Source of the DNA: an uncultured Verrucomicrobiota bacterium | Lineage (GTDB): Bacteria; Verrucomicrobiota; Verrucomicrobiia; Opitutales; LL51 | Direction of reading: 5' to 3' | DNA: 6,430 bases | NCBI GenBank assembly: GCA_947174645.1 | Contig: CAMWJR010000048.1 | Span: forward strand, 1 to 6,430 | In this document: positions 1 through 6,430 of the stretch, piece by piece | Layout of the letters: every line of letters begins with the position of its first letter | Position numbering within the stretch: the stretch's first letter is position 1 | Notes under the pieces: generated by a model | The model's input: only the letters and a program-made list of their open reading frames with translations | The model's database searches: none | Told to the model about the DNA's origin: nothing | Made by a program: the position numbers and the translations under genes

Positions 1-11
1 AAGGATGCCAT
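1..11 (-). CDS. Start of a further minus-strand gene, cut by the window edge
   Basis: On the minus strand an ATG at 11-9 is preceded by a perfect AAGGAGG Shine-Dalgarno sequence (bases 23-17) at a 5-base spacing, the strongest ribosome binding site in the window. Only Met-Ala-Ser and part of a fourth codon are visible, so nothing can be said of the product. It would begin 45 bases after the TAG stop of the HAD-like gene at 57-1268. I see no terminator hairpin in that gap, so co-transcription with the two upstream minus-strand genes is likely. The start is inferred from the SD and ATG only; an open frame beyond the edge has not been seen. Confidence 0.5.
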
Positions 12-56
12 TATAGCCTCCTTCAGATTTCTTCAATAACAAAAGAATTTCCATCA

Positions 57-1268
57 CTAATACCAGGATGCGAGTCCTTGAGTAGTTTTTTCTGGAGTTT
101 TAATCCCGACAAACGGGCGATTCTGCTCCTTAGACCATGTAGCCACACCCCGTAATGTGTCATCGACACCAATAAAAATGATAAATTCCTGCTCTAATGG
201 ATGTTTCCATCTTTTGGGAATATGAAGCGAGGATTTCTTTTTGTTTTCCCGAAAATCTTGGTGAGTACCTGATAAAGCCTTTAGGCAAGATTCGAGAACT
301 AAATCAACCCGTTCCTTGTAGCATTTTTGGATGAAATTTGAAAAAACCACGTTACCCATTGCGATGGGAAGCCCAACGATTTCTGTGAGTGGGGTATCTT
401 TGGCTGTTGCTTCAGGGCGATGGAAAATTTTTAGCAGAGTTGGTATATATTCAGAATCGGTTTCCTCCTTTTTCAGTGAGGTTGGAGTATAGCTGGAAGC
501 AAGTTCCTTTGTTCCAAAGAGCCCCAAAATGGAGGAGTGAATTCCCGGAGCCTTGAAGTCCAGTTTTTTTGTATAAAAATCATGGCGATCATTGTCGTAT
601 TCGGTATTGCCGACGGTTGGTGGTAGGAGCAGAGCCATACGACTTCCATCAGCCAGACCAAAACAAAACATTGTACGTACAAAAATCCGGGCATAGGAGC
701 AGACAGAAGACGCCAAATGTTCGATCGCGCGAGGATTGGCTTCGATGGAAAATTGCGCTTCGAAATGTTTTTCTTGAAGTGTAATCTGAGTGTGCGAATA
801 CCGCAGTTCCCAATCTTCACGATGAGAAATAATGAGGATTTGTGCGCCCTCTTTTTTCAATTCTTTTAAGCGTTTATTAAGGTCTAAAAAACGCGGCAAC
901 AACATGGCATTACTTCCCGTTGCCAGAAAGGATTCGTAGTCCGCGCGGTCCTTAATTAATGCACGGGCATCGACGATAATCAGTATATCTCGGCTTCTGG
1001 ATTGATGTGCGCAATCGACCGCTGCTTCGAGCTGACAAAGCATATCGTCTTCCGAATAGGCGGAGAAAACCGTACATGGGGTGCTGCCGTAGGTTTCGTG
1101 ATCGCTTAAAAATCGCCCGCTCGAGGTCTTTTGCGTTGGAGCACCGTCACATTGGGGGTGAAAAACAGGAGCAGAGGATACCCGTAAAGAACCTGAGAGG
1201 GAACTCATGCTGCACACCCATACCATCACTAGCCTCATCCAAAGTATCCGATATCGATCCATATGCAT
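57..1268 (-). CDS. Exported HAD-like (DUF2608-type) protein with degenerate active site
   Basis: 403 residues from the ATG at 1268; Met3 and Met11 are alternative starts and no start has a clear SD. From Met11 a hydrophobic stretch (MRLVMVWVCSMSSL) leads to a small-residue region ending near SSA33, which looks like a Sec signal peptide, so the protein is probably exported. The body resembles the protein encoded just upstream (1399-2436). ILIIVD100 corresponds to its IFID80, ILIIS148 to the HAD motif II strand, LDFKAPG (237-242) to its IDFKGTVNG, and FIGVDD370 to the motif IV Asp pair near the C-terminus. Motif I reads D100-A-R-A-L instead of D-x-D-D-T, so the first Asp is kept but the acid/base Asp and the Thr are lost. 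Phosphatase activity is therefore doubtful and a binding or partner role is possible. The mature part has eight cysteines (40, 65, 78, 86, 190, 202, 316, 328), against two in the paralogue, which would suit disulfides in the periplasm. The DUF2608 assignment is by recall and the substrate is unknown. Confidence 0.72.
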   Translation of the reverse strand: MHMDRYRILWMRLVMVWVCSMSSLSGSLRVSSAPVFHPQCDGAPTQKTSSGRFLSDHETYGSTPCTVFSAYSEDDMLCQLEAAVDCAHQSRSRDILIIVDARALIKDRADYESFLATGSNAMLLPRFLDLNKRLKELKKEGAQILIISHREDWELRYSHTQITLQEKHFEAQFSIEANPRAIEHLASSVCSYARIFVRTMFCFGLADGSRMALLLPPTVGNTEYDNDRHDFYTKKLDFKAPGIHSSILGLFGTKELASSYTPTSLKKEETDSEYIPTLLKIFHRPEATAKDTPLTEIVGLPIAMGNVVFSNFIQKCYKERVDLVLESCLKALSGTHQDFRENKKKSSLHIPKRWKHPLEQEFIIFIGVDDTLRGVATWSKEQNRPFVGIKTPEKTTQGLASWY

Positions 1269-1377
1269 CTCGAGCGAAACATCTGTCGGATGCTGTCAAT
1301 GTAAACCGTTTATGAAAGCGAAAAATTTTCCACTTCCCGTGAATTTTTTGGTTTTTTCGGCACAAAATCGGGCTTAA

Positions 1378-1398
1378 GCAAGAAAAGAGGCTTCTCGC
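1378..1398 (-). terminator. Weak hairpin after the HAD-like gene
   Basis: Immediately after the TGA at 1401-1399, the minus-strand transcript can fold an 8-bp stem (GCGAGAAG with TTTTCTTGC, two G-U pairs, 5-base loop). No U-run follows directly; the next T-rich stretch is GATTTTG about ten bases on. It may be an attenuator or mRNA-end stabiliser rather than a true terminator. The rest of the 130-base gap (1269-1398) is A/T-rich and shows no convincing promoter for the downstream gene. Confidence 0.25.
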
Positions 1399-2436
1399 TC
1401 AAAACGCCCGGATCGAAAAAAAGGGAATACCGACTGCCTGGCAGTGCTTGTCTTCGTCATCTAGGATGTCTTGACGGTCATCAATGCTGATCACGGCCGG
1501 TTGATCGTCGTCAGTGCCATATCGTTCCTTATAAAAGGAGATCAAAGAGCGCGCTTTGTCATTGGCGTAGCGTTCATTGACGATGACATAAAAAATGATA
1601 CCGGCCTGTTCGACGGTAAGCGCCGCGAGTTCTGAGAAAGTCGATGGAGCATTGGGTTCTGTATGTTTGCGTAGAATCCGTGCGTGATGCTCCAAATCCG
1701 CTTCTTCAACAGGGACTTGGGAGGCGAAAATTTCGGAGGCAGTATCGATCTCGAGATGTATCGGATTTCCATTAACGGTTCCCTTGAAGTCGATTCCAGT
1801 GACAGGAATTTTCGATGCTTTAGAAAAATCTTCTGACGATATGGGTGCCCATTCGAGTGCGATGACACGTGCCGGCTGTCCCGCATCATGTCCAAAAGAG
1901 GGTCCAACCGTATGGATTGCCTGAATCCGAACCTGGCTAAAGGAGGTGTTTTCGCCAAAAACGTTCCACTGATCGTAAGGCGAGAACTCTAACGGGGAAA
2001 ACGTAAGCCGACGCTCCAAAACGAACGCGTGCCAAGGACTCGAATTGGTCAAAAAGTGCACATCGATACGGGGATGCTCACTGAGCTTTTGAATGCAATT
2101 GAAAAAATCTGGGTAAAGCGTCCGAACGCCTTCAAAGCTACCGTGACGCTGAATAGAGTTAAAGTCCGAACCCCTGAGGAAAAACGTATCATCGATATCG
2201 ATAAAAATGCTGACCCGTTGGGTTCCCAACTCGTCAATGACTCCCAATATCTCGCGCAATTTACGGGACATAATTTCTTCATGGGAAACCCAAGAGTTTT
2301 TTTCATCGGATGATGAGCTTTTTCCGAATGCAGGATCTAATTCCCCCGATAAAGAGGCAGAAGCGCGAGAGCTGCAAATCAAACTAGAAAAGAACGTCAC
2401 CGCAACGAGAACACTTCTCAAAAAACGCCCACCCAT
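1399..2436 (-). CDS. Exported HAD-like (DUF2608-type) protein, intact DxDDT motif
   Basis: 345 residues from the ATG at 2436. The N-terminus MGGRFLRSVLVAVTFFSSLI continues to ASA27, a textbook Sec signal peptide (basic start, hydrophobic core, A-x-A cleavage site), so the protein is probably periplasmic or secreted. The mature protein shows HAD-superfamily landmarks. Motif I is IFID80-I-D82-D83-T84, with the nucleophile Asp and general acid Asp in place. Motif II is FLT130-N-S. A candidate motif III Lys is K294 in NDKARSLISF. Motif IV is ISIDD320 near the end. The sequence between 150 and 290 is an insertion or cap region I cannot assign. The pattern of signal peptide, DIDDT and late C-terminal IDDR fits the DUF2608 group. 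HAD enzymes mostly hydrolyse phosphate esters using an Asp nucleophile and Mg2+, but the substrate here is unknown. It is the first gene of a probable leftward operon and a paralogue of the gene at 57-1268. No SD is visible; the start codon lies in a hairpin loop (2428-2444). Confidence 0.8.
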   Translation of the reverse strand: MGGRFLRSVLVAVTFFSSLICSSRASASLSGELDPAFGKSSSSDEKNSWVSHEEIMSRKLREILGVIDELGTQRVSIFIDIDDTFFLRGSDFNSIQRHGSFEGVRTLYPDFFNCIQKLSEHPRIDVHFLTNSSPWHAFVLERRLTFSPLEFSPYDQWNVFGENTSFSQVRIQAIHTVGPSFGHDAGQPARVIALEWAPISSEDFSKASKIPVTGIDFKGTVNGNPIHLEIDTASEIFASQVPVEEADLEHHARILRKHTEPNAPSTFSELAALTVEQAGIIFYVIVNERYANDKARSLISFYKERYGTDDDQPAVISIDDRQDILDDEDKHCQAVGIPFFSIRAF

Positions 2437-2444
2437 ATGGTGGG
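2428..2444 (-). promoter_or_regulatory. Hairpin enclosing the start codon of the HAD-like gene
   Basis: CCCACC (2428-2433) and GGTGGG (2439-2444) form a perfect 6-bp GC-rich inverted repeat with a 5-base loop. The ATG (2436-2434) occupies the loop in the minus-strand mRNA. With no SD upstream, the structure could limit translation initiation. It could also be chance, since the downstream arm encodes the Gly-Gly of the signal peptide start. Confidence 0.35.
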
Positions 2445-2448
2445 GAGA

Positions 2449-2476
2449 CTGTTAGAACGATTGGAATAAATGTCAA
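2449..2476 (-). promoter_or_regulatory. Candidate sigma-70 promoter for the HAD-like operon
   Basis: Read on the minus strand, a perfect TTGACA (2476-2471) is followed after 16 bases by TAACAG (2454-2449), a weak -10 box. Transcription would begin only a few bases before the ATG at 2436, giving a very short or near-leaderless mRNA. That agrees with the lack of an SD. The -10 match is poor, so a different promoter further right, for example around TATACC near 2500, is possible. Confidence 0.35.
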
Positions 2477-2558
2477 TGAGAATCCCAAATTTTAGGGGTA
2501 TAGAATTTGCAATTTTTGAATTTCAGCTCAAACAAAACAATAGTTGCATTTTCCTGGG

Positions 2559-2583
2559 TTGACAAGGTATCTACGATTATAAC
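2559..2583 (+). promoter_or_regulatory. Candidate promoter of the tRNA-His gene
   Basis: A perfect TTGACA (2559-2564) and TATAAC (2578-2583) lie upstream of the tRNA. Their spacing is only 13 bases, well under the ideal 17, so the -35 may not be the working one. The -10 is followed by a G/C-rich discriminator (GCTCCCTGC, 2584-2592), the type seen at stringently controlled stable-RNA promoters. Transcription would start about 8 bases before the tRNA 5' end. Confidence 0.4.
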
Positions 2584-2598
2584 GCTCCCTGCACAGTT

Positions 2599-2676
2599 GG
2601 TGGTAGTAGCTCAGCTGGTTAGAGCATCGGATTGTGGTTCCGAGGGTCACCGGTTCGAATCCGGTTTACCACCCCA
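2599..2676 (+). tRNA. tRNA-His (anticodon GUG)
   Basis: A full cloverleaf can be drawn. The acceptor stem is GTGGTAG (2600-2606) with TTACCAC (2666-2672), ending in a G-T wobble. The D stem is GCTC/GAGC (2609-2612 with 2622-2625). The anticodon stem is TCGGA/TCCGA (2627-2631 with 2639-2643), with loop TTGTGGT giving anticodon GTG at 2634-2636. The variable loop has 5 bases. The T stem is ACCGG/CCGGT around the loop TTCGAAT (2654-2660). The histidine identity pair is present: G-1 at 2599 faces the discriminator C73 at 2673. The CCA tail is encoded (2674-2676). No terminator is seen before the alr gene, so the tRNA may share a transcript with it. Confidence 0.97.
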
Positions 2677-2678
2677 GC

Positions 2679-2707
2679 TTGAGGAAAGAGTGGACTTTAG
2701 TTATAGC
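2679..2707 (+). promoter_or_regulatory. Candidate sigma-70 promoter for alr
   Basis: TTGAGG (2679-2684) and TATAGC (2702-2707) are separated by 17 bases, each matching the consensus at four of six positions. Predicted start of transcription is near 2714. This would leave a leader of about 90 bases before the ATG at 2806, or almost none before the GTG at 2719. It begins three bases after the tRNA CCA end. Confidence 0.4.
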
Positions 2708-2805
2708 CAGAGAGGTCCGTGAAAACGTGGGTCGGTCGGGGCGTGCTCTCTTTGTTTCTGATTTTTCTTGACTTCGCATTTGTACAGACTTGTGACAACG
2801 TCCGT

Positions 2806-3894
2806 ATGCGCGGAGTGCTTCGTGTTGATTTGCGAGCTCTTGGGGAAAATGTTCGAAAAATTCGGCAATATTTGCCCCAAAACTGCCAATATATCTCTGT
2901 TTTAAAGGCGAATGCCTATGGTCTGGGTGCCGTAAAGATTGCACATTTTTTAGAACGTGGGTCATTGATTGACGGGTTTGCGATGGCGAATGTTGACGAG
3001 GCACTTAAGCTTCGTGACGCGGATATACGTCTTCCAATTTATATTTTGAGCCCTGCGTTACCCGATGAGATGCCATTGCTTTTTGAAGTAAATCTTATTC
3101 CGTTGGTTTCGTTCCGAGAGGAGGTCGATCGGCTAGAGCTACTTGCCGAAGGAAGGGAGCGATCTCTGGCAATCCACATAAAAATTGATACTGGAATGGG
3201 GCGATCGGGCATTTGGTACGACCAGGTCGGCGATTTTGCACGCTACATTCGAACGCATTGTCCCCATTTGCAAATCACAGGATATGCAACACACTATTCA
3301 TCGACGGCTACCGATCCCGATTTTACTGCTGTACAACACCAACGATTTCTTGCAGCGATATCGGATGAGAGTTCACCGAAATTACTCTTACATGCTTCCA
3401 GTAGTTTTGGTATTGGGGCCTCATTTACTGAGGGGACAAATGCTGTACGCATTGGAGCACTTCAATATGCCATTCCCAGAGGAGAGCTCGTTGAATTACT
3501 TCATTTGGAGACAGTGGCGACGTTCTACGGTTTTGTTTCAGGGATTAAATGGGTACCCAAGGGCTGTCGCATCGGTTATGACCAGACCTATCAACTTGAG
3601 CGAGATACAAAGATTGCCCTCATTTCGCTCGGATATGCCGATGGTGTTGCCGTTCAATTATCCAATCGCGGACATGTTGATATCAACAACCATCATTGCC
3701 GTATTATTGGACGTGTGTCGATGGATCAAGCGATGGTTGATGTGACGGATTACCCACAGATTCAAATCGGTGATCAGGCGATTTTCTTCGGAAAAGGTGG
3801 CCCGACACTGGACGAATTCGCAGCAGATGCCGATCTACCGACACGCCTTTGTCTTTGCCAAATTTCCGACCGCGTGGCGCGGTGCTACATATAG
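2806..3894 (+). CDS. alr: Alanine racemase (PLP-dependent, EC 5.1.1.1)
   Basis: Interconverts L- and D-alanine in the cytoplasm, supplying D-Ala for peptidoglycan cross-links. From the ATG at 2806 the protein has 362 residues, the usual family length. The PLP lysine in VLKANAYGLG is then residue 34, the same position as I recall for E. coli Alr. Other family landmarks are KIDTGMGRSG (Arg133), THYSST (His163), NAVRIGALQY (Arg215, expected to face the PLP ring nitrogen), the catalytic tyrosine in IGYDQTY (Tyr258), SLGYADGV, and VSMDQAMVDVT (Asp307), ending with RVARCY. The N-terminal TIM barrel and C-terminal beta domain both look complete. The frame stays open upstream to a GTG at 2719, preceded by GAGG at 2712-2715. 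That start would add 29 residues including a hydrophobic run (VLSLFLIFLDFAFV) that resembles a signal peptide. I prefer the ATG although it has no clear SD. The gene follows tRNA-His and converges with the M16 peptidase gene. Confidence 0.93.
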   Translation: MRGVLRVDLRALGENVRKIRQYLPQNCQYISVLKANAYGLGAVKIAHFLERGSLIDGFAMANVDEALKLRDADIRLPIYILSPALPDEMPLLFEVNLIPLVSFREEVDRLELLAEGRERSLAIHIKIDTGMGRSGIWYDQVGDFARYIRTHCPHLQITGYATHYSSTATDPDFTAVQHQRFLAAISDESSPKLLLHASSSFGIGASFTEGTNAVRIGALQYAIPRGELVELLHLETVATFYGFVSGIKWVPKGCRIGYDQTYQLERDTKIALISLGYADGVAVQLSNRGHVDINNHHCRIIGRVSMDQAMVDVTDYPQIQIGDQAIFFGKGGPTLDEFAADADLPTRLCLCQISDRVARCYI

Positions 3895-3899
3895 GCGTC

Positions 3900-3927
3900 G
3901 ATCATGCGTCGGGGGTGGCGCATGATC
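3900..3927. terminator. Inverted repeat between convergent alr and M16 genes
   Basis: GATCATGCG (3900-3908) and CGCATGATC (3919-3927) form a perfect 9-bp stem around a G-rich 10-base loop. It lies wholly within the 41-base gap between the alr stop (3892-3894) and the M16 stop (3938-3936), the expected place for a shared bidirectional terminator. Neither side has a U-run, so it may act as a transcript-end stabiliser or a U-less terminator. Confidence 0.5.
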
Positions 3928-3935
3928 ACATGGAA

Positions 3936-6430
3936 TTATTTAGACTTTGGGCCGGGTTCCAGAGTGGGGTTGACTGTTTCGCTTGCTTCTTCAGGAGATT
4001 GCGCTTTCCTCCGAATAACGGCGCACACAGGGTTATTGAGATACTTTTGGGCAGTTTTTTGAACGACTTCTGGCGTGATATCGGCGAGATAAGTCTCAAT
4101 TGTGCGCAACGCCTCGATGTCTCTTGGGAATTTTTGACAGTCAGAAAGCATAGTAAGCCAAAATCCATTAGAGTTTAACATCCGGGGAATTCCCGTCTGA
4201 ATCGGGCGTGTAACGCGTGCGAGCTCTTCCGCTGTGACGGGTGATGCTTTAAATGTTTCAATAATTTGAAGGACTTGGGATTGAAGTTTTTCCGCTGCCT
4301 CAGGGTGAATCGACATCAGGATTTCCATTCGTCCATAGTTTTCGAAATTCGTAGGGCGATTTTGGACCTGTACCCCGTAAATTTGCCCGTCTTTCTCTCG
4401 TACTTGGTCCATGATGCGGTTGTTGAGAAGGTCGGCAACAATTGCTAGCCGACGGTTTTCGGCAAAATCGCGTTCATCAATTGTTGGAAAATTAATGGCC
4501 AAAATTGAGCGCGACTCATCGTTATCGAACTCAAAAATTTTGGTATCCTTTTGTTGCGGAAGCGCGAGGTGAATTTTCTCAGCCTCCTGAGGCGCGTCGC
4601 GCTTGGGAAGCGTTCCCAATGTGCGCTGAATTTGCTCTTTAATAGAAACGGTATCAATATCGCCAACAACGGTTACTTCGATGGGAGCATGTTTGAAGAT
4701 TTCGGTAGCGGTTGCCAGTGCATCTTCGCGCTTTTTCGAGAAAAATACTTCACGATCGGGGAGGCCAAAAAGGTTTTGATTGCCCGCGATCCATTGCGTA
4801 TAAGCGTTCCGTAAGATGGCGCCGGGTTTCCCGGTTCGATTGTCGAATGCAATCTTCATCTGTTCCTGGGTATCGCTCCAAGCACGTTCCTCGAGCGCCG
4901 GTTCTTGAAGGTAGGCCGTGATGAGCTCTAGAAGAAAAGGAACGTGTGCCGTATCGCTACTTCCGGAAAAAGAGAGATTTGTTAGGCTCGCGGAAAGCCC
5001 AATACTGACGCATTGCTCCTCAATAATTTTATGAAGCTCCCTCCAAGAATGCTTTTTTAATCCGCCACAAATAAGACTCGCATCCAGGTAAATCGAGGTC
5101 GACAGATCTAATTGAGGTTGATAGGCGCTGGTTCCGTAGGCCTGACCGACGTTGACGTTGACGAGGACCTCATCGTCTTTTAACCCGACATTTTTCAGAT
5201 TCACGCGAACACCATTATCGAGCGTTAGCTGCATGACATCGAGGTCTTCTAGATGGGTTTCGGTGTGTAAAGGCGGAAGCGGACTTTTTTCACTTTTGTG
5301 ATATGCAAAAGGCGGTGGTGCCAGTTCATCGTGTGCTTCAACGGGAGTTTGTTGAGATTTTTCCCAAACTGCCTTTAACTCGTTTTCGAGGGAAGGACCT
5401 TGCTTGTTGGTTATTAATTCGATAACGAGGTTAGATTCAAGTTCTTGAATGACCTTTTTGCAGTCTTCAGGCGTTATAATTTGTGCCTGTTGTTGAACGA
5501 GTTCGAGTTTTGTTTGAAGTGAAGGGACGGGCCAACGAATGCTATGGGCATCGGCAATTTGTTCTGCAAGTGCAGCCGAAAAACGTGTTTTTGCGGCGTT
5601 GAGATTTTGTTGTGCCGCTAAGATACTTTGCCGCTTCTGGCGTGCAAGCTCTTGTTCCATGACCCCATGCCGCTTGAGTCGACGGAATTCCTGCTCTAAA
5701 ATCGTCAGACACTCTTCCCAATGCTCCAACTGACATTCAATATCAATTTCGACACAATCGAATTTCGACTTAAAGAAATTTCCGGCATATTGCGAGCTTC
5801 CTCCTAGGAAAAGTCCGGTGTCATGACGTTTATTGCTGAGCCGCTCTGCAAGGACGCCCAAGGCCCAATTCATAGTCTGGCAGTACAGACTCGTTTTCTT
5901 GTCGTAGATTAAGCAACGTGTTGGAGAAAATATGGAAAGCGATAGACTTGTTTGTTGAATATCGCGGTTTGAGTAATGTATAAACTGCGGTGGTTTTGGA
6001 TGAACCGTTCCCCAGTCAGGATCTGGTGCAGATGGTGTTGCTGGTAGACTTTCAAACGTATCCCGAATACGTTGCTCTATGGCATCGACGTCAAGATCGC
6101 CAACGGCGACAAAAAATAGGCGTCCGGGCGTGTACCAGTGATCATGAAAACGCATCAACTTTTCGGCGGTACATTGTTCAATAGTTCGGCGCTTACCAAT
6201 ATTAGGAATGCGTTGTGTCAGCCTTAAATCAGGGAGTGTTCGGTTGAACAGAAATTTTGTATGCCGCTCATCAACGTTTTTTTTGTCGCGTTTTTCCGAA
6301 AGCACTGCACCACGCTCTTGATTGAGGTCGTCATCGGTAAATTGTAGACCATCACAAATGTCGCGATACCATTCCATGGCCGCGTCAAGGCTGGCAGTAT
6401 TATTAATGGCCAAATCGACATGGTATTGGG
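3936..6430 (-). CDS. M16 family (insulinase/pitrilysin, PqqL-like) zinc peptidase, 5' end outside window
   Basis: About 830 residues are visible, read leftward and ending in TAA at 3938-3936. The frame is open through the right edge (QYHVDLAINN), so the true start and the N-terminal HxxEH zinc motif lie outside. Residue numbers below count from the Leu codon at 6413. The first catalytic-type domain ends with QERGAVLSEKRDK (32-44), where the family places its third zinc ligand, a Glu. FHDHWYTPGRL (89-99) and VAVGDLD follow, then a PF05193-type domain to about 330. A Pro-rich, charged linker (about 343-390) leads to a second repeat starting at MQLTLDNGVRVNL (394-406). Near its end, VREKDGQIYGV (671-681) carries the Arg/Tyr pair that binds substrate in M16 proteins. 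The tail is Pro/Glu/Lys-rich. An intact protein of about 930 residues would match the periplasmic PqqL type with two fused M16 halves. These enzymes enclose and cut peptides in a clam-shell chamber; location and substrate are inferred only. Confidence 0.9.
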   Translation of the reverse strand, partial: QYHVDLAINNTASLDAAMEWYRDICDGLQFTDDDLNQERGAVLSEKRDKKNVDERHTKFLFNRTLPDLRLTQRIPNIGKRRTIEQCTAEKLMRFHDHWYTPGRLFFVAVGDLDVDAIEQRIRDTFESLPATPSAPDPDWGTVHPKPPQFIHYSNRDIQQTSLSLSIFSPTRCLIYDKKTSLYCQTMNWALGVLAERLSNKRHDTGLFLGGSSQYAGNFFKSKFDCVEIDIECQLEHWEECLTILEQEFRRLKRHGVMEQELARQKRQSILAAQQNLNAAKTRFSAALAEQIADAHSIRWPVPSLQTKLELVQQQAQIITPEDCKKVIQELESNLVIELITNKQGPSLENELKAVWEKSQQTPVEAHDELAPPPFAYHKSEKSPLPPLHTETHLEDLDVMQLTLDNGVRVNLKNVGLKDDEVLVNVNVGQAYGTSAYQPQLDLSTSIYLDASLICGGLKKHSWRELHKIIEEQCVSIGLSASLTNLSFSGSSDTAHVPFLLELITAYLQEPALEERAWSDTQEQMKIAFDNRTGKPGAILRNAYTQWIAGNQNLFGLPDREVFFSKKREDALATATEIFKHAPIEVTVVGDIDTVSIKEQIQRTLGTLPKRDAPQEAEKIHLALPQQKDTKIFEFDNDESRSILAINFPTIDERDFAENRRLAIVADLLNNRIMDQVREKDGQIYGVQVQNRPTNFENYGRMEILMSIHPEAAEKLQSQVLQIIETFKASPVTAEELARVTRPIQTGIPRMLNSNGFWLTMLSDCQKFPRDIEALRTIETYLADITPEVVQKTAQKYLNNPVCAVIRRKAQSPEEASETVNPTLEPGPKSK

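Noticed and set aside
1278..1300. TTGACA on the minus strand upstream of the degenerate HAD-like gene
   Set aside because: No acceptable -10 box at 15-19 bases, so it was not called a promoter.
1007..1315. Plus-strand open frame of 102 codons
   Set aside because: Antisense to the N-terminal part of the degenerate HAD-like gene; Arg-rich, low-complexity product with no SD or recognisable motif.
1315..1338. Imperfect inverted repeat (GAAAGCGAAAA / TTTTCCACTTC)
   Set aside because: Three central mismatches and A/T-rich arms; not convincing as a terminator or operator.
2029..2313. Plus-strand open frame of 94 codons
   Set aside because: Lies antisense inside the HAD-like gene at 1399-2436, whose signal peptide and DxDDT motif mark it as the real coding strand; no family features.
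3185..3745. Plus-strand open frame of 186 codons
   Set aside because: Alternate frame within alr, which shows all racemase motifs in its own frame across the same bases.
3849..4178. Plus-strand open frame of 109 codons overlapping the alr end
   Set aside because: Overlaps the alr C-terminus and is antisense to the M16 C-terminus; no SD or family signature.
3936..6430. Possible inactive M16 protein because no HxxEH motif is visible
   Set aside because: The region that would carry HxxEH lies beyond the right edge; the open frame runs off the window, so absence is not evidence.
1..6430. Mobile elements, CRISPR arrays, toxin-antitoxin or defence systems
   Set aside because: No transposase-like or integrase-like frames, no spaced direct repeats and no tRNA 3'-end duplication were seen.

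Overview
The window looks like ordinary chromosome from a Gram-negative bacterium of middling base composition. Three sequence points support this: two proteins with export signals, a large zinc-protease-type protein, and an alanine racemase for D-Ala supply to peptidoglycan. The M16 protease has an ERGAVLSEKRDK stretch of the kind I associate with Verrucomicrobiota (Opitutae-like) two-repeat M16 proteins. HAD-like proteins of the DUF2608 type occur in host-associated bacteria such as Legionella, Coxiella and chlamydia-like lineages. A PVC-group or other host-associated organism is therefore a reasonable but low-confidence guess. I see no mobile element, CRISPR array, phage gene or plasmid function.

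Layout. Left part (1-2436), minus strand: two tandem exported HAD-like (DUF2608-type) proteins. The upstream one (1399-2436) keeps the classic DxDDT active-site motif. The downstream one (57-1268) keeps the fold landmarks, but its motif I is degraded to D-A-R-A-L. A third gene of the same direction appears to begin at the very left edge, with a strong Shine-Dalgarno sequence and an ATG at 9-11. The three could form one operon read leftward. A 160-base divergent intergenic region (2437-2598) then holds candidate promoters for both directions.

Centre (2599-3894), plus strand: a complete tRNA-His(GUG) gene with encoded G-1, C73 and CCA, followed closely by alr (alanine racemase). A promoter-like TTGAGG-17-TATAGC sits just after the tRNA. 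The length of the racemase and the position of its PLP lysine favour the ATG at 2806 over an upstream GTG at 2719.

Right part (3936-6430), minus strand: the 3' portion of a large two-repeat M16 (insulinase/pitrilysin, PqqL-like) peptidase. It converges on alr across a 41-base gap holding a perfect 9-bp inverted repeat. The N-terminus of the protease, including the HxxEH zinc motif, lies outside the window.

The genes do not form one obvious pathway. Alr (cytoplasmic D-Ala supply) and the M16 protease (probably envelope) are generic. The paired exported HAD-like proteins, one with an apparently dead active site, are the least explained part of the window.
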